Assembly: GCA_026770615.1 (NCBI GenBank) | Contig: MU631428.1 | Location: 192,647 to 210,404, forward strand | Reading direction: 5' to 3' | DNA length: 17,758 nucleotides | DNA from: Pavlovales sp. CCMP2436 | Lineage: Eukaryota; Haptophyta; Pavlovophyceae; Pavlovales | Shown: piece after piece, positions 15,024-17,758 of the stretch | How positions within the stretch are numbered: position 1 is the stretch's first letter | Layout of the letters: the number at the start of each line of letters is the position of its first letter | Notes under the pieces: model-generated | What the model was told of the DNA's origin: nothing | Databases searched by the model: none | What the model saw: only the letters and a program-made list of their open reading frames with translations | Program-made: the position numbers and the translations under genes

Positions 15024-16745
15024 TCACTCGTCGTTGGGCACCTTGACGAGACCGGCAGGGAGTACCGTGAAGACGTTCATGCTCTCGCGCGAGATGTTGC
15101 GGAAGAGCTGCATCTGGCGGTCTCCACGCGGCCGGTGCGCGAGCTGCTCACTCAGCGTCTCGTGCTTAATCTGCTGAAGGTCCGACGTGATGTCCGCCTG
15201 CAGGCCGGCGCCGTGCAGCCCCTTGCCGCGCAGGCCCATCTCCTCTGGGAGCACACGTAGCACGCGGAGCTCGCCCGTGTACCCGTGTGGCACGCGAGCG
15301 CGCAGGGCGGTGCCGGTCGTGATGATTGCCGCGCCGAGGCGTGAGCCGGAGTCGCCGAACTTCCGCCAGCCCTGCGACCCGGGTGCGGCGAAGGAGTCAC
15401 GCCCGATTCGCTCCGCGATCGACGGCCGCTCGAGGACGCCGTGCACCGTCACTGTGCCCGTCGCGTCGTGCTGATCGAGGAAGGAGGTCGCTGCGCGTGC
15501 CGCCGACGCGACGAAGGCGGCCGAGCGCGTCTCGGAGAGCGAGGGTAAGCCGAGGCCGGCCAGACGCGTCGGTAGGTAGAGGCACTTGTGCGCCAGCCAG
15601 TCGGTGGTCGGGTCGCAGCCAAGCGCAACAGACGCCTGCTTAAGGATGACGTTGTCCACGCCGAGGCAGAAGTCGATGTTCTCGTCGGGGAAGCAGTGCT
15701 GAGCCCAGTAGCCACCCTTGTGTGCCGTCGAGTTGACTGTGATCGCCCACAGCGCCTGTTTGTGCTTCAGACCAAGTAGAGAGTTGAGTTTCTGAGAGGT
15801 GCCGGTGATCTGATTGCACTTGGAGGCGAGGGTGAGAGCGACGAACTCTACCGAGCCGAGCAGGATGCCGTATATTTTGATGCCGTGGGCGATGGAGCCG
15901 TCGGCAGAGCACGCGAAGCCGAGGGGCACGCCGTACATAAAGCGGAGGCGATCGAGCTCAGCGGCATGGTCGGGGGAGATGTAGCTGACGGTCTTGATCA
16001 GGTTGGCCTCGAGGCCCAGCTTCGCGTGCACCGAGGCCAGGAACCTGTCGACGGCCGGGAAGACGATGTCAGGCGTGCCGAGCGCAGTCACGTCGTCTGC
16101 ACCAGCGCGCGCAGCCCCGCCACAACCAGCCTCAAGCTCGGCGTCTAGCACCCCAAGGGAGGCGCGGATTGCCATTGCAAATGCGATCATCCCCTCAACA
16201 GAGCCCTGCTGCACCCCCTCCTCGCTGCAGAACGCAAGAATCTGCTCGAGGAACTCGCCGGAGCCGTCGAAGATCAGCGACTTGGGCGATAGGAGGGAGT
16301 GTAGCAGGCGGGCCATCGGTGCTGTCGTGAGGTTGTCGAGTACTTCGGCGAGCAAGCCGGCGCGGGTGACGGAGTTGAAGGCGTTTTTAAAATCGATGTT
16401 CACCGCGCAGAACTCGGGGTGGGCGTCAAGTAGCTCCCGTACCGCAAACACAAGCTTGGTGCCACCGCTTGGGACGAAGACTGCGAGCTGTGTAGGCGAG
16501 AGGTAGTCACGCAGCGTGTCGCGCAGCTCACCCTCGGCGAAGACGGTACGGGTGGGAGCCCGGCGGAGCGCGAATGAGATGCCGATCGGGCGGACGTCTG
16601 GCGTCTCCCCCGCCAGGGGCATCATCTGGTCGCTCTTGTGCAGCGGGATGAGTCGAATGGCGACGAGGACGAAGTTGAAATATAGCGGAAAGTCGCCGTT
16701 GGCAAGCTCGTGGCGAACCAAGCGTGGCAGCTCACAGCCTCGTTG
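15024..16745 (-). pseudogene. Reverse transcriptase of the non-LTR retrotransposon
   Basis: Copies the element's RNA into DNA at the cut target. Counting from 16805, LIPLHK and VRPIGISFALRR (about 52-82) match the finger motifs. CAVNIDFKNAFNS holds the motif A aspartate (138). EEGVQQGS (195-202) is motif B. AGADDVTALG holds the motif C pair D237-D238, with Gly-Ala in place of the usual aromatic-Ala before the aspartates. IKIYGILLGS and RLAGLGLPSL belong to the palm-thumb region. The first 20 or so residues of the open frame are read out of frame: the true upstream sequence continues in another frame from about 16725-16745. The frame ends in TGA at 15024-15026, just before the MITE. Confidence 0.85.
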
Positions 16746-17353
16746 GCCGCTTCGCTTGCAAACGGGACCGACGGGGCTAGCGCGGTGAGCATCTCGTATC
16801 GCCATGCGGATGCGCCTCGCGCCTTCCCGCGGAGCAGTGCGCTGTACACGCGCCTGACCGTCTCAGGAAGAACGTTGAGGCGATCGCTCGGGTCTAGGAT
16901 CGGGAGGGAGTCTGGCATACGGTTCTCCGGTTTGCGGATCGGGTGCTTGAGGCGCATCTGCTCCAAGATCTCGGGGTTGAAGATGTCTGCGACTCCATGG
17001 CTCTCGAGAAGGCGAGCGGCGTCCGAGACGAGGCCGCGCTCGAGCTTGTCGAGTGCCTCCTTCACCTCGTTGTCGAGCTCAGTCCGCTCGCGCGGCTCAC
17101 TGCCCCGACTGAGGGCGATAGCCTTTGCCCACCCGTCAATGAGCGAGGCGTGGTCCCCCGAACGCCAGACGGCAAAGCGGTTCGCGATGGCTCGCACTGT
17201 GCGGTGGCCGCCGCGCGTCGACTTGCGGAAGAAGAGGGAGGGTGCAACGATCATCAGCTTGTAGCACCGGTCGCGCTCGAGGTCGGTGGTGGCGTGCTGG
17301 AGGTGAGTGAGCACCTCGGTGTTGAACTCGGCCCAGTTCTCGCGGTGCTCGGG
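16725..17353 (-). pseudogene. Upstream conserved part of the retrotransposon ORF
   Basis: This encodes ENWAEFNTEVLTHL, then KLMIVAPSLFFRKSTRGGHR, LDKLERGLVSDAARLLESHG, LKHPIRKPE and GASAWRYEMLTAL. It is the region that leads into the RT fingers in related elements (an Arg-rich helix, a KHP motif, then a GxSxWRxE-like motif). It is one frame away from the RT below 16725, and one frame away from the preceding DLAGFNGNALFIDAGKIP above 17351. A run of six Gs on the plus strand (17351-17356) marks the upper break; one more base there would join the two. Confidence 0.7.
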
Positions 17354-17356
17354 GGG

Positions 17357-17758
17357 ATCTTGCCCGCGTCAATAAAGAGCGCGTTGCCGTTGAACCCGGC
17401 CAAATCCATCACATCGAGATGGTCTACTGCCGAGCCCCACTACTTCCGGACACGCGCGGTTGGGCGCGCGCGTTGGCATGGCGGGCTCCGCTGCATCACC
17501 GCGGCGCTGGCGGTTCTGCGGTGGGCCGTCGTCGTCGGCGGGCGGTGGGGGGGCATAGGGCGGCGGCGGTGGCGGGAAAGGCGATGGTGGCGGCAGTCCG
17601 GTGGGAGGATGCGTGGACGGCGGTGGCGGCCGGGGCGGCGGCGGTGGCGGCTGGCCCTGCCGCTGTGCCGGCCGCGCATAGTGGCCAGGCGGCGCGCGGT
17701 AAGGCGGTTGCGATGCGCGCTGCTGCTGCTGGCGTGTGTTTGCCGCCGGGCTCGCCCG
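17357..17758 (-). pseudogene. N-terminal Pro/Gln-rich part of the retrotransposon ORF, running off the window
   Basis: Minus-strand reading from the window edge gives a Gln run (RQQQQR), many PPPPPP and RPPPP blocks, then HLDVMDLAGFNGNALFIDAG just before the homopolymer break. A TAG lies between the two parts (about 17438-17440) in the same frame. A proline-rich head of this kind may bind RNA or partner proteins, but no zinc finger or Myb domain is in view. The part containing the start of the element lies outside the window. The Pro-rich block could also belong to a host gene into which the element inserted. Confidence 0.5.

Larger units (their letters stand above)
13690..17758 (-). mobile_element. 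Decayed non-LTR retrotransposon with restriction-like endonuclease (5' end beyond window)
   Basis: Going leftward on the minus strand, it has a Pro-rich N-terminus (about 17758-17540), a conserved linker region, reverse transcriptase (about 16750-15600), a thumb and connection region, a broken finger-like segment, a PD-(D/E)XK endonuclease (about 14620-14250), an RGG tail and a 3'UTR ending in TATATATATA at 13681-13698. No LTRs, integrase or apurinic endonuclease are visible. RT followed by a C-terminal restriction-like endonuclease is the layout of the early-branching R2/CRE/NeSL-type clades. At least three frame breaks, one stop and one transposon insertion show that this copy is dead, unless some breaks are assembly errors. 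Confidence 0.85.

Noticed and set aside
15024..15026. Stop at the end of the RT frame as the true ORF end
   Set aside because: Family-like sequence continues beyond the stop and the MITE, so it is an internal stop in a decayed element.

Overview
The window looks like nuclear DNA of a eukaryotic alga with a GC-rich genome. The best lineage clue is a small spliced gene at 1569-2016. Its product starts with a signal peptide followed by a basic, Ser/Arg-rich stretch, the usual two-part address of proteins entering a secondary (red-lineage) plastid. I can support five introns in three genes. Four of them begin GTGCGC or GTGCGG, and several end in a long pyrimidine run before CAG. A haptophyte or pelagophyte-like alga fits, but the lineage is inferred. 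The dense arginine-, alanine- and proline-rich reading frames opposite and beside the real genes are composition shadows.

Layout: 1-1430 has no convincing complete gene and holds two short foldback or terminal-inverted-repeat (TIR) elements (538-706 and 969-1140). The plastid-protein gene is on the minus strand at 1569-2016. From 2460 to 4063 comes a repeat cluster: a 352-bp element with very long inverted arms, a 74-bp 5'-truncated retrotransposon relic abutting its end, foldback repeats, and a TIR element carrying a nested insertion. A three-exon coiled-coil gene follows on the plus strand (4099-6514). It converges on a very large four-exon minus-strand gene (6659-11883, about 1562 aa) that combines a signal peptide, a ricin-like Cys/Trp region, one or two membrane segments, proline-rich repeats and a TPR-like helical region. 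A plus-strand gene at 12484-13605 encodes a parallel beta-helix protein with GGA(I/V/L)-type repeats.

The right-hand quarter (about 13690 to the window end, minus strand) is a decayed non-LTR retrotransposon. It has a proline-rich N-terminus, a reverse transcriptase with recognisable motifs A, B and C, and a C-terminal restriction-like endonuclease (PD-(D/E)XK) domain. At least three frame breaks and at least one in-frame stop interrupt it, and a 155-bp TIR element with a perfect 8-bp target duplication (hAT-like) sits inside it. About 67 bp at its 3' end recur at 2831-2897 as a 5'-truncated copy flanked by an 11-bp target duplication. The two ends of the window therefore record activity of the same family.

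The host genes do not form an obvious pathway. The main story is layered mobile-element activity between algal genes, plus an unusual multi-domain membrane protein. No RNA gene, CRISPR array, or prokaryotic operon was seen.
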